Made by a program: the position numbers and the translations under genes
The notes under the pieces: generated by a model
The model's database searches: none
Told to the model about the DNA's origin: nothing
Seen by the model: the letters and a program-made list of their open reading frames with translations, nothing else
Shown: one piece after another, positions 49,143 through 59,861 of the stretch
Layout of the letters: every line of letters begins with the position of its first letter
How positions within the stretch are numbered: the stretch's first letter is position 1
Source of the DNA: Litchfieldella qijiaojingensis
Lineage (GTDB): Bacteria; Pseudomonadota; Gammaproteobacteria; Pseudomonadales; Halomonadaceae
Assembly (NCBI RefSeq): GCF_014651875.1
Contig: NZ_BMXS01000001.1
Span: forward strand, 248,001-312,000
Direction: 5' to 3'
DNA: 64,000 nucleotides

Positions 49143-50183
49143 ATGTCACGCACCATCGTTCCCGCGGATTTCCGCGCTCCTCGTGGGCTCGGCAATCGCC
49201 ATGTCCAGACCCTGTTGCCACGGCTGTTGCCCAAGCCGCGGCTAGCGCGAGACACCGAAATCCTCAATCTGCCCGACGGTGACTTCGTCGAGTTGGCATG
49301 GGTGCGTCCGGCACCGCTGCGCAACGATGCGCCACTGTTTCTGCTCTTTCACGGTTTGGAAGGATCGTTCGATTCGCCTTACGCCAGGTCATTGTTGGCA
49401 ATGGCGTCGAGACATGGATGGCGCGCGGTATTGATGCACTTCCGCGGTTGCGGGCAGGCCCCCAACCGCCTGCCCCGTGCTTACCACAGCGGCGATACCG
49501 CCGATGCCTACTGGTTGATCGGACAACTGGCCCAGCGTTATCCGCATGCCATCAAGGTGGCGGTGGGTGTCTCGCTGGGAGCCAACATGCTGGTCAAGTT
49601 GGTGGCCGAACAGGGTGGCGACGGCCTTGATCTGGCTGGCGCCATCGCCATCAGCGCCCCTCTCGACCTGGCTGCCAGCGCCGACGCCCTGAACAGTGGG
49701 TTTTCGCGCTTCTATCAGCGCCGCCTGCTCAAGTCACTGAAGCGCAAAGTGGCAGCCAAAATGGCCAAGGGCCCTCTGCCGATCGCGTTGTCGCCCCACC
49801 AGTTGAAGGAACTCGACAGCTTCTGGGCCTATGACAACGAAGTGACCGCTCCGCTGCATGGCTTCTGTTCGGCGAGCGATTACTACCAACGGGCTTCGGC
49901 GGGACGCCTGATCGGTGAGATCGAGCTACCGACCCTGATCCTGCATGCCGCCGATGACCCTTTCATGTCTGGCGACCTGTTCGACCGTCTCCCGACGCCT
50001 TCTGACGCGGTACGGGTGGAAATCTCCCGCCAGGGCGGTCATGTCGGCTTCATGAACTTCCACCGCGGGCGGCTGCGGTCGTGGTTGGTACGACGGGTCG
50101 CCCGCCAGCTCAAGGACTGGGCGACTCTCTCGCCCTCCAGCGATTGGCTACGTGCCGTACCGATCAGCCGATCGGACAACTGA
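49143..50183 (+). CDS. yheT: YheT-family alpha/beta hydrolase
   Basis: A 346-residue alpha/beta hydrolase. The oxyanion region [15 protein letters not shown] (about 67), the nucleophile elbow GVSLGANML with Ser (about 144), Asp in [11 protein letters not shown] (about 275) and His in GGHVGFM (about 300) form the triad. N-terminal [14 protein letters not shown] is typical of YheT. The physiological substrate is unknown. The 3' end overlaps msrA by 20 bases, tail to tail. Confidence 0.88.
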   Translation: MSRTIVPADFRAPRGLGNRHVQTLLPRLLPKPRLARDTEILNLPDGDFVELAWVRPAPLRNDAPLFLLFHGLEGSFDSPYARSLLAMASRHGWRAVLMHFRGCGQAPNRLPRAYHSGDTADAYWLIGQLAQRYPHAIKVAVGVSLGANMLVKLVAEQGGDGLDLAGAIAISAPLDLAASADALNSGFSRFYQRRLLKSLKRKVAAKMAKGPLPIALSPHQLKELDSFWAYDNEVTAPLHGFCSASDYYQRASAGRLIGEIELPTLILHAADDPFMSGDLFDRLPTPSDAVRVEISRQGGHVGFMNFHRGRLRSWLVRRVARQLKDWATLSPSSDWLRAVPISRSDN

Positions 50184-50799
50184 CACCGGAGCCTTTCAGT
50201 CCGCAGTAACCTCCTGGGTTCTTGGCCAGGTACTGCTGGTGATATTCCTCGGCCACATAGAACGATTCGAGCGGAGCGATCTCCGTGGTAATACGGCCCT
50301 TGCCGGCGGCGTCCAGAGCCTTCTGGTACTGGCGGCGGCTGTGTTCGGCGAGCACCTGCTGATCAGCGGTCGTGGTGTAGATCGCCGAGCGGTACTGACT
50401 CCCGATGTCGTTGCCCTGGCGCATGCCCTGCGTCGGATCGTGAGCCTCCCAGAACACTCGCAGCAGCTCCGGCAGCCCTATCACATGGGGGTCGTAGACC
50501 ACCCGCACCACCTCGGCATGACCGGTCAGGCCGGTGCAGGTTTCCTCATAGGTGGGGTTGGGGGTGAAGCCTCCGGCATAGCCCACTGCGGTGACGTAGA
50601 TGCCGGGTAATTCCCAGAACAGCCGTTCGGCACCCCAGAAGCACCCCAGGCCCACGATCACCTCTTCGTGTCCTTCGGGAAAGGGTGGCAACATCGAGCG
50701 CCCCGTCACATGGTGCACGCCGCTGATCGCAAGCGGCGTATCGCGTCCGGGTAGCGCTTGCTCTGAACTGATCAGGCGCGGCTGGGTGGATGTCCACAT
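50164..50799 (-). CDS. msrA: Peptide methionine-S-sulfoxide reductase MsrA
   Basis: A 211-residue repair enzyme with the catalytic [17 protein letters not shown] (Cys about residue 53), [13 protein letters not shown], and a C-terminal Cys pair region ([15 protein letters not shown]) for disulfide exchange. It reduces oxidized methionine in proteins. The N-terminal 40 residues resemble long MsrA proteins such as that of E. coli. It follows tamB by 43 bases. Confidence 0.93.
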   Translation of the reverse strand: MWTSTQPRLISSEQALPGRDTPLAISGVHHVTGRSMLPPFPEGHEEVIVGLGCFWGAERLFWELPGIYVTAVGYAGGFTPNPTYEETCTGLTGHAEVVRVVYDPHVIGLPELLRVFWEAHDPTQGMRQGNDIGSQYRSAIYTTTADQQVLAEHSRRQYQKALDAAGKGRITTEIAPLESFYVAEEYHQQYLAKNPGGYCGLKGSGVSCPIG

Positions 50800-50842
50800 G
50801 ATCTTGACCTCGTTCGGTGCCCCTTGCGACGAGGCAGGGGCG

Positions 50843-53800
50843 TTACTGTGCGCGGCCCAGGCTGAAACTGTATACCAGGTCGACCGCTTGGGCCGCGCCG
50901 GAAACGACTTGTAGATAGAGGTTGCGCCACAGCGTATAGCGCAGCGTCAATTCGGCGATTGGCGAGAAGATGCCTACACCATAACTGACTCGTAAATCCT
51001 CGAACAGATACCCACTGACCACGACCTGGCTCTCGTCGCCAGTGCCCGCGGATTCAAGCGTCAGATCCTGGATGCCGAAGGCCTCGCCAAGTTGGCCCAC
51101 GATACTGCCGGTACGTGACAACGACAGGCCAATCAATGCCGAGGTCAATGCACCGTCTGCATCGCCTTCCTCGGGAGCCCTGCCACGCAGCAGGTACGAG
51201 AGCGCCCGCGCCTCGTCCATGGCAGGTTCCGAGAAGACTTGGAGGTTGGGGGCCTCGGCTGGCCCGCTGACTCGTAGCCCGGCGACCACATCGTCTGCGG
51301 TGACATTGGGGTTGCGAATTGCCTCGAACTGCAACAGCGGCTGCCCCGCCGGTCCACTGAAGAACAACTGCCCCTGGCGTATCAGCAGGTCCTGGCCGAA
51401 AGCGCGGAAGCGACCATCGATCAGGTTGACGTAACCGAAAAGCTGCACAGGACCGATCCCTTGGCGTACCTCGAGGCTGCCACGCAGTCCCGCTTCCAGG
51501 CCATAGGCCTCGAGCTGCATGTCGGGACCCAGGATCAGGTCGATTTGCACGTCGATGGCCATACCCGTCCTGGCCAGGGCTTTCGCGGTCGTTTCGTCGA
51601 TGCCCTCCTCGGCCTGCACGGCAGCGCGTTCCGCCTCACGCCGGGCGCGCATTTCGTCACGGCGGGTGATGATGACCTCGTCACTGCTGGGAGTGATCGC
51701 TGAAGCTGGCACTCGACCAACCACCAGACGTGCCCAAGGCACTGCGACGCGTCCACGTACCCGCAACAGGCTGGGATCGATGTCGATCCGCAGGTCGGGG
51801 GCGAGACGCAAACGCCCGAATTCAGGCAACACGGCGAGCAAGGGATCATCACGGCCATCGACGCTCATCGATATCTCCCAGGCATCGGTAGTGGGCCAGG
51901 CGGCATCGCCATCGATCATAAGACGCCCTTGCTCGGCGGCGATGAAACCATCGATGGTGCCGCGATCGCCGTTCAAGCGCATGCTCAGTTCACCGTCGCG
52001 GACCACCATGGGAACTACCCCACCCTGAACCTGCAACCCCGAGAGCCGGACTTCACCATCCAGCATAGGGGCTTGCAGGTCGCCACCGATCGCCACATCT
52101 CCCGACACGCCACCGCGCATCCGCTCCATGCCGGCAACCAACGTGCGATAAGGCGATAGCCGGATGTCGTCGACGATCAACCGACCGCTGAGGTCGCCTT
52201 GCGCCATCGGCTCGTCGACGGTGATCTCGAGACGCACCCGACCGGCCTCGGACAGGAGGATCTCGAGATTGGCGTCGGCGCGGGCCTGAGTCGCCTCGAC
52301 AGTCAACGAGATGCGGGATTCGGGTAGCGCCCAAGGCTGACCATAGGCATCCAGTCCGCTCAGGGCCAATTCGCTGTCGAACCGTGCATCCAGTGACCAT
52401 TGAACACCACCTTGCCGCCATTCGACGATGATGTCGGCATGGGTGTCGCCATCGAGCTCCCAATCCTCGGGAACCGTTTCATCGAGCAGGTCCATCGGCA
52501 ACTCGCGCAGGGCCAGCATTGCCCGGCCACGCGTGGCGGACGCCTCGATAGGATCGTTGGCACACAATTCGCCACCCTGTAACCGGCGTAGGCAGAAAGG
52601 CTGTAGCGTGACACTTCCCGTGTCGAGATTGGCAGCGAAAGCCATCGGTGAGATGAGCCGGAGGTCGCCATGCTCGCTATCCACTTCCAAAGTCGCCAAC
52701 TGCCCCCGATAACGGCTACGCTCGGTATTCATGCCGCCTTCGATCACCATGGCGATGCGCGATAGCGGCATGGCTTGGTCCGCCTGGGCATCGAGGGTCA
52801 GCCGATGCTCTGACAGCCGTCCATCAAGTGCCAGGGACACGGTTCGGAAACGCTGCCCTCCAGCATTGAGCCGCTCGGCTTGCAAGCGAACGTCAAGATT
52901 CGGGTCATTCAATCCGCTCACCCTGGCCACAAGATCCAGACGTTCCAACCGAGTGTCGGCAAGGCGCAGCTCCTCACCTTGCAGGTCGAGTTCGACCTGT
53001 GGCGCCTCGAGGGTGCCGGCCACGTTGAATTCTCCGCGTAGCATCCCGGCAAGTTGTGGAGAGAGAGCTTCCAGTGCGGGTGCCTCGAGATCACCACTCA
53101 ACGCCAGCCGTTCGCCGACCCGCCCTTGGGCGCGCAAGCGATTGTCACCTTGACGAAAATCGAGTCGTTCTACCTGCCATTGCATGTCGCTGTTGCCCGT
53201 CAGTTGGGCATCGAGTGCCATCGGCAGGTCCTGGAGTTGGCCGTGGACCGCTAGCTCCGGCACCGCGAGACGCCAGCCCTCAAGGTCCTGCCTGAAGCTT
53301 AGCTCGGCACTGCCGCTCAGGCGCCCCGACACCGCGTCGGTGAACAGGCCTGGGTCGAGATCGGTCATGCGCACCCCGGCTCTGACTGCCAGGCCTCCGC
53401 CCCAACGGATATCGCCGTGACTGATCAACGAGCCTTGCTCCAGAGCCAGCGAAATCGGTGCCCAGGCGAAATGCTCCCAATCGCCGCTTCCGGTCAAGGC
53501 CAGTCGCGTTTCAGGAACTTCGGGGCCGGAGGCCCGCACCGAAAGGGCCGCCTGGTAGTCGAGCAGGCTACCCTCCAGACGAGCTACCAATTCGCGGAGG
53601 TGGTATGCAGAGTCGGCCTCCACCGAGGTGTCGTCCACTGTCTCGTCAATGGTGTCGGCTAAAGGCCACGTCAGTTCGTCGGCCCGGAGCGTGGCGGTGA
53701 ACGGCAAGGTCGGGTCCAGGGCGTCGAGATGCCCCTTGAGTGCCAAGGTGACCGGTCCCTCGGCGTCCAATCCCAGGACCAGCTCGGACAGGCTGCCATT

Positions 53801-54835
53801 GGCCTGCAGCGCCAGGCGTTCGCCAGCTAGTTCGGGCATGATCTCGGGCAGCATGAGCGTGCCGGTCAAGCGTGCCTCGAGAGGGTAGTCATCACGCAGC
53901 TCGATGCGCGCCGTCAGCTCGGCATCAGCATCGACGCTGGTCACGTTAAGTGGCTCGATGCGAACGTTCTGGTCTCGGGCATCGAGAGTCAAGGCCAGAC
54001 GTTCGATGCCATACTCGAAGGGGCCGGCAACGCGGAAATCCTCGACCACCAGACTTGGCACCTCAATGGCCAATGGCAGATGAATTTCCGGCAGGGAAAG
54101 GCGTTCCCGCTGGGCAAGCGGCACAACTTCGACAGGCCCAGGTAATGGCGAACGCACCGCAATAGCCGCGTCGATCGCTTCGGCTGTCAGCCGTCGCGTT
54201 GACGAAGCGCTTTCGTTCCCGTCAAGATCCGCCTCTGTCAGTGCCAGGGAGGTACCTGGCGTCAATGGCAAACTGAGGCGTCCTCCGCGCCAGAGGGTCG
54301 GCGTCAGGTTCAGGGTGCTCCCCTCCACTTCGGCGCCGCTTCTGAACTGCTCCCACGACAACCGAGTGCCATCCGCCAGTCGAAGATCGACATCGGTCAG
54401 CGACAGAGCCCGAATCTCGAAGGGGAATGGTAGCTCGATAGAGGCCGGTTGCAAGGTGCTGTCCGATATCTGTTCGTCTTCGAGCGCCCTTTCGTCTTCC
54501 GCCAGACGGATGCGGGCGCCTGCCACTGCCAACTCGTCGATGCATAATCGGCCTCTCAAGACACAGTCTTCCGCCCAATCGAGGACAAATCGATCCAGCG
54601 CAATGCTGGTGGGACCTACGTCGATCCGAAACCCTCTGAGCTCGAGGCGATCCAAGGGTGCCCCCTCGACACTTTCGACTTCATACCAACCGCGTGCCTG
54701 GCCTTCTTCCAGCAATATCCCCGTTCCCCAGGGAGACAGTGCCAGGCCGAGAGCAAGGATCACCAAACCCAGCAGCCACAGCGGCAGCCAGATCAGCGTG
54801 CGCAATAGTGCCCAGATCACAACGATGATTTTCAA
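50843..54835 (-). CDS. tamB: Translocation and assembly module inner-membrane protein TamB
   Basis: A 1330-residue AsmA-like protein with one N-terminal signal-anchor helix (about 12-35), a very long beta-rich periplasmic region with repeated Leu/Asp-rich strands, and a C-terminal DUF490 domain ([26 protein letters not shown]). TamB spans the periplasm as a hydrophobic groove and works with TamA in outer-membrane protein and lipid delivery. Its ATG overlaps the tamA stop by 4 bases. Confidence 0.92.
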   Translation of the reverse strand: MKIIVVIWALLRTLIWLPLWLLGLVILALGLALSPWGTGILLEEGQARGWYEVESVEGAPLDRLELRGFRIDVGPTSIALDRFVLDWAEDCVLRGRLCIDELAVAGARIRLAEDERALEDEQISDSTLQPASIELPFPFEIRALSLTDVDLRLADGTRLSWEQFRSGAEVEGSTLNLTPTLWRGGRLSLPLTPGTSLALTEADLDGNESASSTRRLTAEAIDAAIAVRSPLPGPVEVVPLAQRERLSLPEIHLPLAIEVPSLVVEDFRVAGPFEYGIERLALTLDARDQNVRIEPLNVTSVDADAELTARIELRDDYPLEARLTGTLMLPEIMPELAGERLALQANGSLSELVLGLDAEGPVTLALKGHLDALDPTLPFTATLRADELTWPLADTIDETVDDTSVEADSAYHLRELVARLEGSLLDYQAALSVRASGPEVPETRLALTGSGDWEHFAWAPISLALEQGSLISHGDIRWGGGLAVRAGVRMTDLDPGLFTDAVSGRLSGSAELSFRQDLEGWRLAVPELAVHGQLQDLPMALDAQLTGNSDMQWQVERLDFRQGDNRLRAQGRVGERLALSGDLEAPALEALSPQLAGMLRGEFNVAGTLEAPQVELDLQGEELRLADTRLERLDLVARVSGLNDPNLDVRLQAERLNAGGQRFRTVSLALDGRLSEHRLTLDAQADQAMPLSRIAMVIEGGMNTERSRYRGQLATLEVDSEHGDLRLISPMAFAANLDTGSVTLQPFCLRRLQGGELCANDPIEASATRGRAMLALRELPMDLLDETVPEDWELDGDTHADIIVEWRQGGVQWSLDARFDSELALSGLDAYGQPWALPESRISLTVEATQARADANLEILLSEAGRVRLEITVDEPMAQGDLSGRLIVDDIRLSPYRTLVAGMERMRGGVSGDVAIGGDLQAPMLDGEVRLSGLQVQGGVVPMVVRDGELSMRLNGDRGTIDGFIAAEQGRLMIDGDAAWPTTDAWEISMSVDGRDDPLLAVLPEFGRLRLAPDLRIDIDPSLLRVRGRVAVPWARLVVGRVPASAITPSSDEVIITRRDEMRARREAERAAVQAEEGIDETTAKALARTGMAIDVQIDLILGPDMQLEAYGLEAGLRGSLEVRQGIGPVQLFGYVNLIDGRFRAFGQDLLIRQGQLFFSGPAGQPLLQFEAIRNPNVTADDVVAGLRVSGPAEAPNLQVFSEPAMDEARALSYLLRGRAPEEGDADGALTSALIGLSLSRTGSIVGQLGEAFGIQDLTLESAGTGDESQVVVSGYLFEDLRVSYGVGIFSPIAELTLRYTLWRNLYLQVVSGAAQAVDLVYSFSLGRAQ

Positions 54836-56691
54836 AACTCAGGCCCGATCGCAAAGTGAATACGGAATGCATCCTCGTCGTCAAAGGGATGTGCGATATC
54901 GAAACGGATCGGGCCTACCGGCGAGATCCAGCGCACGCCGAGACCGGCGCCAGTATTGAGATCACTGGGCAACCAGTCATCGAAGGCATCGCCGGTATCG
55001 ACGAACGCCGCTCCCCACCAGTTGCCGGTTACCCGTCGTTGCACTTCCAGGCTGGTGGTGAACAGTTGTTGACCACCTAGCAAGTTTCCTTCCTCGTCTT
55101 GTGGTGCCAGACTCTCGAAGGAGTAGCCCCTCACGCTACGGTCGCCGCCGGCGAAGAAGCGTAGCGACGGCGGGATGTTGTCGAAGTCGCTGGTGCTGAT
55201 GGCTCCCAACCCCATACGCCCGACGAAGCGGATGTCGTCGCCCAGCATCCGGATCCACTGGGAGTCGAGCGTGGAACGCAGGAATTCGGCATCCGAGCCC
55301 CACAGGCGACTGGAGTATTCGAATGCTAGCCGTTGACGATCGCCCCAAGTGGGGAAGCGCGGATTGCGGGTACGTGTTCGCGACCAACTGATACCGGGGT
55401 ACAACAAAAGGACTTGATCCGACTCGTCTGCCTGGGTGAAGTCTTCGAAGGTGGAGCGCAGGTAGAGACTCTGCACCCAGCCATTGTCGAATTGCCAGCG
55501 GCGTGCCAGTTCCACAGAGGCTTCCAAGCTTTTCGTGTCTTCTATATCGCGCTGCCGGAAGCCATAGTTCAGACGATAGCTGTCTCGCAACGGATCCTCG
55601 AGCGGTATGATGTACTCGCCGGTCAGGCGTTGGTCGGGAGCAGCCAGGAACAGATCATGGTTCAAGCTGTGGCCGGCGCTGTTCAACCAGGGCTGGTGCC
55701 AGGAAAACCGTAATCTGGGACCAACGTCGGTGGCGAAGCCAGCGCCGACCTCGAACTGGTGTCGATCGGCCGGAACCAGGTCGATATCAAGCGGGACGTC
55801 CAGACGTCTCGTTTCCTGCAACACCACGGCGCTGGTCAATGCCGAGGCTTCGATGCGGGGTCGATCCGGTCGTGGTTCGATGGAGCGACCGCCGTTCCGG
55901 TATTCCACCTGATCCCACCAGTGAACGTCGGTCGGCGGCAGTGCCAGCCGTGCTTCCTCGCGTATGCGGGGGCGAACCGAAATCGACGAGAACCAGTTGC
56001 TCTGGCCCAGCCGCTGGTTATATTCGGCGAGTTGTTCTGCCAGATAGGGATCGCCAGGCGTAAAAGGCAGCATCTGCCGCAAGCGCGCTTCATCGATCTG
56101 ACTGCCGCTGTAGCGGATCTCGCCGAAACGATAACGGGGACCGCTGTCGAGCAACAGATAGAGACGGGCGCTTTGCTCCCAAGGACGCACTTCCATGCGT
56201 CGCTCGAGGAAGGTGGAGTCGAAGTAGCCACGCTCGAGGGCAAGACGGGAGAGCTGGTTGCGCAGCCTGTCGTAGGGAGCGTGCTCCAAGGGATCGCCTT
56301 CGGCAAGAGGAAAAGCGGCAATCGCATCGCGAAAGGCATTGTCGTCCGCGGCGTCGCCGCGGACGCCGATATCCATTACGGTGATCGTAACCCGTGGACC
56401 CGGGTCGATGACCAGATTGACCTCTTCGCCCTCCTCGCCGATGAACTCCACGACGATATCGGGTTCGTAGTACCCGTAGACTCGCAATGCCTCACGGGTA
56501 CGGCGGCGCACTTCTCCTTCCAGATGGCTGCGGCTGAATAGGTTTGCATCCAAACCTTCGAGAAAATTAACGATATTGTCAGCCGGAGCGCCTTCCAGTC
56601 CCTCGACTTGCGCCTCCAGGGCCAGTGTCGGTGGCGTCAAGCACAGGCAAAACGCCGCCACGCCCAGTGGCGCAAGAATGCGATGTCCCAT
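54832..56691 (-). CDS. tamA: Outer-membrane translocation module TamA (Omp85 family)
   Basis: A 619-residue outer-membrane protein with a signal peptide (about 1-24), three POTRA domains (to about 270) and a 16-strand Omp85 barrel. The barrel shows the conserved FFAGGDRSVRGYSFESLAPQ (about 518-537) and ends in a terminal aromatic residue (HFAIGPEF) as needed for BamA recognition. It is coupled to tamB and preceded by a coiled-coil membrane protein gene. Confidence 0.92.
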   Translation of the reverse strand: MGHRILAPLGVAAFCLCLTPPTLALEAQVEGLEGAPADNIVNFLEGLDANLFSRSHLEGEVRRRTREALRVYGYYEPDIVVEFIGEEGEEVNLVIDPGPRVTITVMDIGVRGDAADDNAFRDAIAAFPLAEGDPLEHAPYDRLRNQLSRLALERGYFDSTFLERRMEVRPWEQSARLYLLLDSGPRYRFGEIRYSGSQIDEARLRQMLPFTPGDPYLAEQLAEYNQRLGQSNWFSSISVRPRIREEARLALPPTDVHWWDQVEYRNGGRSIEPRPDRPRIEASALTSAVVLQETRRLDVPLDIDLVPADRHQFEVGAGFATDVGPRLRFSWHQPWLNSAGHSLNHDLFLAAPDQRLTGEYIIPLEDPLRDSYRLNYGFRQRDIEDTKSLEASVELARRWQFDNGWVQSLYLRSTFEDFTQADESDQVLLLYPGISWSRTRTRNPRFPTWGDRQRLAFEYSSRLWGSDAEFLRSTLDSQWIRMLGDDIRFVGRMGLGAISTSDFDNIPPSLRFFAGGDRSVRGYSFESLAPQDEEGNLLGGQQLFTTSLEVQRRVTGNWWGAAFVDTGDAFDDWLPSDLNTGAGLGVRWISPVGPIRFDIAHPFDDEDAFRIHFAIGPEF

Positions 56692-56705
56692 GTTACCTCG
56701 TGACC

Positions 56706-57611
56706 TTATCGACTTTGCAGGGCTTCCAGACTTGCACTCAGGGCAACCTGGTTTTGCCGCAGCTCGGTCAACTCCGCCTGATTGCTGGTCAAGCGCCCGC
56801 GCATGGCTTCCAATGCCTCGCGGTCAGTATTGCGCTGTTCTTGCAGTGTCTCAACTGAACCGGCCAACGTGGCCAGGTCCCGTTCCAGTTCCTGCAGTCG
56901 TTGCGGGTCCATCACCGGCAAAGCGGCCACCTGTTCTTCGAGTTCACGCTGCCCCTCGCGTAATGCCCCTTGAGTCTCGCGCAACCCATCCTGGGTCTCG
57001 CGCAGCATACTCAGCGCCTCGTTCATGTCACCGAGTCGTTCGCCATGACGTCGCTGTGCTGCCTCGAAGCCGGATAGTCGGGTCGCCAGTACTGCCCGGC
57101 CATCCTCACCGGCACGTTCCAGGGCGTCCAGCGAATCGCGGATGGCATCTACCACGGCGCCCTGAGTCTCGAGATCATCGCCGAGTGCCTCCAGGCGTTG
57201 CTGAAGGGATGCCAGTTCACTGTCGTCGATACTTGCCTGACGAACCGAGTCGAGCAGGCGCTCCTGCTCTTCCACTCGTTCGCGCAGGGAACGCTGATCG
57301 TCGGCCAATGAGTCAAACCGTTCTTCCAGGGAGTCGACACCGCCGATGCGTTCGTCGTCGAGCACATCGAAACGAGCATGGACATTGGAGAGTTGCCCTT
57401 CCAGGCGACGAATTTCCCCTAGCATGTTTTCACGTTCCAGCCAGGCGAGATAGGCCAGACCGCCAAGCGCCATGCCCAGCAATAAGATCAGGCACCATAG
57501 AGGCCATAACCGGGGAGGAGGAGGATGACGCAAACGATGGGCCGTTATGCTGGCATCAGCATCCGGGACGATAGGGGGCGTGAGACGCTCTTCCTCCGGG
57601 CGCTCGGCCAT
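56706..57611 (-). CDS. Single-pass membrane coiled-coil protein of unknown function
   Basis: I do not recognise a family. The 301-residue product has a short cytoplasmic N-terminus rich in Pro, one membrane helix (about 36-57), and a long periplasmic coiled coil (about 60-295) rich in Leu, Glu, Arg and Gln with heptad spacing. A Glu-Thr-Gln repeat (LRETQDGLRETQGALREGQ) lies near residue 205. It lies 14 bases upstream of tamA on the same strand and is probably co-transcribed. A spacer or scaffold role in envelope assembly is possible but unproven. Confidence 0.7.
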   Translation of the reverse strand: MAERPEEERLTPPIVPDADASITAHRLRHPPPPRLWPLWCLILLLGMALGGLAYLAWLERENMLGEIRRLEGQLSNVHARFDVLDDERIGGVDSLEERFDSLADDQRSLRERVEEQERLLDSVRQASIDDSELASLQQRLEALGDDLETQGAVVDAIRDSLDALERAGEDGRAVLATRLSGFEAAQRRHGERLGDMNEALSMLRETQDGLRETQGALREGQRELEEQVAALPVMDPQRLQELERDLATLAGSVETLQEQRNTDREALEAMRGRLTSNQAELTELRQNQVALSASLEALQSR

Positions 57612-57894
57612 AGAGAAACTCCTTAACCAAACACGAACAAGGCGGCAACGCTTGCCATCTTGGGGCGCCGTTACATGTCCGAGTGACGCTGTCGGAATTG
57701 GCGAGCATACCCCAGGGTGCTATGATGTCGCGACACCACCTTCGCAGATGCTTGGTATTGTAAGGTTTTTTTAGCCCGGACGGATAGCGGGCCAAGTCGT
57801 TTCATCTCTTTCCGACCCTTGACGACCGTGGCAGGAATCCCCATAACATCAAGCGCTGTTTTCATTGGTGACTAAAAGGAAAAAGGAGTAATCC

Positions 57895-58473
57895 ATGGCA
57901 TTTGAACTTCCCGCCCTGCCTTACGAGAAGAACGCGCTGGAGCCGCATATCTCTGCCGAGACGCTCGACTATCACTACGGCAAACATCATCAAGCCTACG
58001 TGACCAAGCTCAACGAATTGGTTGACGGCACTCCCAATGCCGACAAGTCTCTCGAGGAGATCATCAAGTCTTCTTCCGGCGGTCTCTTCAATCAGGCAGC
58101 ACAGGTGTGGAACCACACATTCTACTGGCATTGCCTGTCACCCAATGGCGGTGGCGAGCCTAGTGGTGCCCTGGCCGATGCCATCAATGCCAAGTTCGGC
58201 TCCTTCGACAAGTTCAAGGAAACCTTCAATGCCCAGGCGGTGGGTAACTTCGGCTCCGGCTGGACCTGGCTGATCAAGACCGATGACGGTGGCGTTGACA
58301 TCGTCAACACCAGCAATGCCGACACTCCGATCGCCCATGGCCAGACCCCGTTGCTGACCATCGATGTCTGGGAGCATGCCTACTACATCGATTACCGCAA
58401 TGCGCGTCCCAAGTATTTGGAGAATGTCTGGAATCTGATCAACTGGGACTTCGTCGCCCAGAACTTCAGCTAA
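57895..58473 (+). CDS. sodB: Iron superoxide dismutase
   Basis: A 192-residue SodB that removes superoxide in the cytosol. Metal ligands are visible: His in [11 protein letters not shown] (about 27), [14 protein letters not shown] (about 74), Asp and His in [12 protein letters not shown] (about 157-161). GNFGSGWTW with an upstream Gln is typical of the iron form. AAAGGAG precedes the ATG. A strong terminator follows. Confidence 0.95.
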   Translation: MAFELPALPYEKNALEPHISAETLDYHYGKHHQAYVTKLNELVDGTPNADKSLEEIIKSSSGGLFNQAAQVWNHTFYWHCLSPNGGGEPSGALADAINAKFGSFDKFKETFNAQAVGNFGSGWTWLIKTDDGGVDIVNTSNADTPIAHGQTPLLTIDVWEHAYYIDYRNARPKYLENVWNLINWDFVAQNFS

Positions 58474-58503
58474 TCCAGTCGTCGGTGTGTTTGAATGACT
58501 GAG

Positions 58504-58530
58504 AAAGGCCCCGCCATGGCGGGGCCTTTT
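58504..58530. terminator. Bidirectional terminator between sodB and the ugd-like gene
   Basis: AAAGGCCCCGCC at 58504-58515 and its complement at 58518-58529 around AT, with a T run on the plus side. It lies between convergent genes. Confidence 0.9.
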
Positions 58531-58556
58531 CTTGGAGGTGAGCACGGCTTTTCCCG

Positions 58557-59855
58557 TCAGGGATCGGCGCGTCTTCCAATACCACGATAGGTCAGGCCAC
58601 GTGCCGCCACATAGCGAGGATCGAAGATATTGCGCCCGTCGAGTACCAGGCGCTCGACAAGCATTTCCGCCAGCCGTCTCCAGTCCGGGTTCCAGTAACA
58701 TTTCCACTCGGTGACCAGCATCAGGGCGTCTGCCCCCTCGCAGGCCTGATATGGGTCATCGGGGCACAAAGTCATCAGTGGATGGGAACCGACGTACGCT
58801 TCCAGCGAGGCCAAGGCCGCCGGGTCGTGCAGGCGCACATGCACGCCCTGAGCCCATAACGCCTCGAGTAATGTCAGTACCGGTGCGTGATCGATGCGGG
58901 CCGTTCCTGGCTTGAAAGCCACCCCCCAGATCGCCACTGTGCGGTCCTCCAGTTGCCCATGGAAATGGGCCCAGAGCTTGCGGAACAGGGTTTCCTTCTT
59001 GTGCTCGTTGATGTCCAGCACCCGGTCGAGCAGAGCTGACGCTCGTCCACTGGCGGACTGCACATCGGCCAGACGCATCAGGTCACGCGAGAAGTTCGGT
59101 CCACCAAAGCCACAGCCGGGGTATAGATATTCGTAGCCGATACGGGTATCCGCCCCCATGCCTTGGCGCACATGCTCGACATCCACGGCCAACGAGTCAG
59201 CGAGACCGGCGATCTCGTTCATGTAGCTGATGCGGGTTGCCAGCATGCCGTTGATGGCCAGCTTGGTCAGTTCCGCGGCACGACGCGGCATGAACTGGAA
59301 GTTATCGCTACGACGATTGAATGCACGCAGCAACTCGCGCATCTGAATGGCGGCCTCGTCATCTTCGCAACCCAGCAGTCGGCGCGTGGGCCGGGTGAAT
59401 ACCTGCCACGCACGTCCCTCCTCGAGCATGTCGGGCAGCGCGACGGCCACCTGGCCGACGTGTCCCAGCCGTGACTCGAGCTGTTCGGTGGTCCCCACCG
59501 GGAACGTGGAGTTGTTGACCACTACCAGTGGGGTGGCCTGGTGACTGGCAAGCTTCACCACCAGTGCTTCAGCCTCCTGTGGCTGACCCGGTGCCAGGGC
59601 CAGCCACAGGATGTCGACCTCCTCGAGACCCACTGCATCACCAGGCCAGTCGCTGAGTATGCGCAGCGTGCCACCCTGGCAGGCGGCCTGCAGGTGGGAA
59701 AGCAGTTCGGGTTCCCGGGCCAGCCACTCCGCTTCTCTCAGGTTGTCCCAAGGCTGATCGGGATGAGGAAGCCAGCCGACCTGGTGACCGACGCTGGACA
59801 AGGCAGCCGCTGCCGTGGCCGAGGCCAGCTCGCTGCCGTGTACGATGATACGCAT
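58557..59855 (-). CDS. Nucleotide-sugar dehydrogenase, divergent UDP-glucose 6-dehydrogenase
   Basis: A 432-residue protein of the UDP-glucose/GDP-mannose dehydrogenase family: NNSTFPVGTTEQL (about 113), KLAINGMLATRISYMNEIAG (about 198), active-site Cys in YPGCGFGGPNFSRDL (about 246) and WGVAFKPGTARIDHAP (about 309). The N-terminal NAD fold is atypical: the usual GxGYVGL motif is replaced by VHGSELASAT, so cofactor binding or activity may differ. It lies 6 bases after galU, consistent with UDP-glucuronate supply for polysaccharide, but this needs the atypical site to work. Confidence 0.8.
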   Translation of the reverse strand: MRIIVHGSELASATAAAALSSVGHQVGWLPHPDQPWDNLREAEWLAREPELLSHLQAACQGGTLRILSDWPGDAVGLEEVDILWLALAPGQPQEAEALVVKLASHQATPLVVVNNSTFPVGTTEQLESRLGHVGQVAVALPDMLEEGRAWQVFTRPTRRLLGCEDDEAAIQMRELLRAFNRRSDNFQFMPRRAAELTKLAINGMLATRISYMNEIAGLADSLAVDVEHVRQGMGADTRIGYEYLYPGCGFGGPNFSRDLMRLADVQSASGRASALLDRVLDINEHKKETLFRKLWAHFHGQLEDRTVAIWGVAFKPGTARIDHAPVLTLLEALWAQGVHVRLHDPAALASLEAYVGSHPLMTLCPDDPYQACEGADALMLVTEWKCYWNPDWRRLAEMLVERLVLDGRNIFDPRYVAARGLTYRGIGRRADP

Positions 59856-59861
59856 TGCGAG

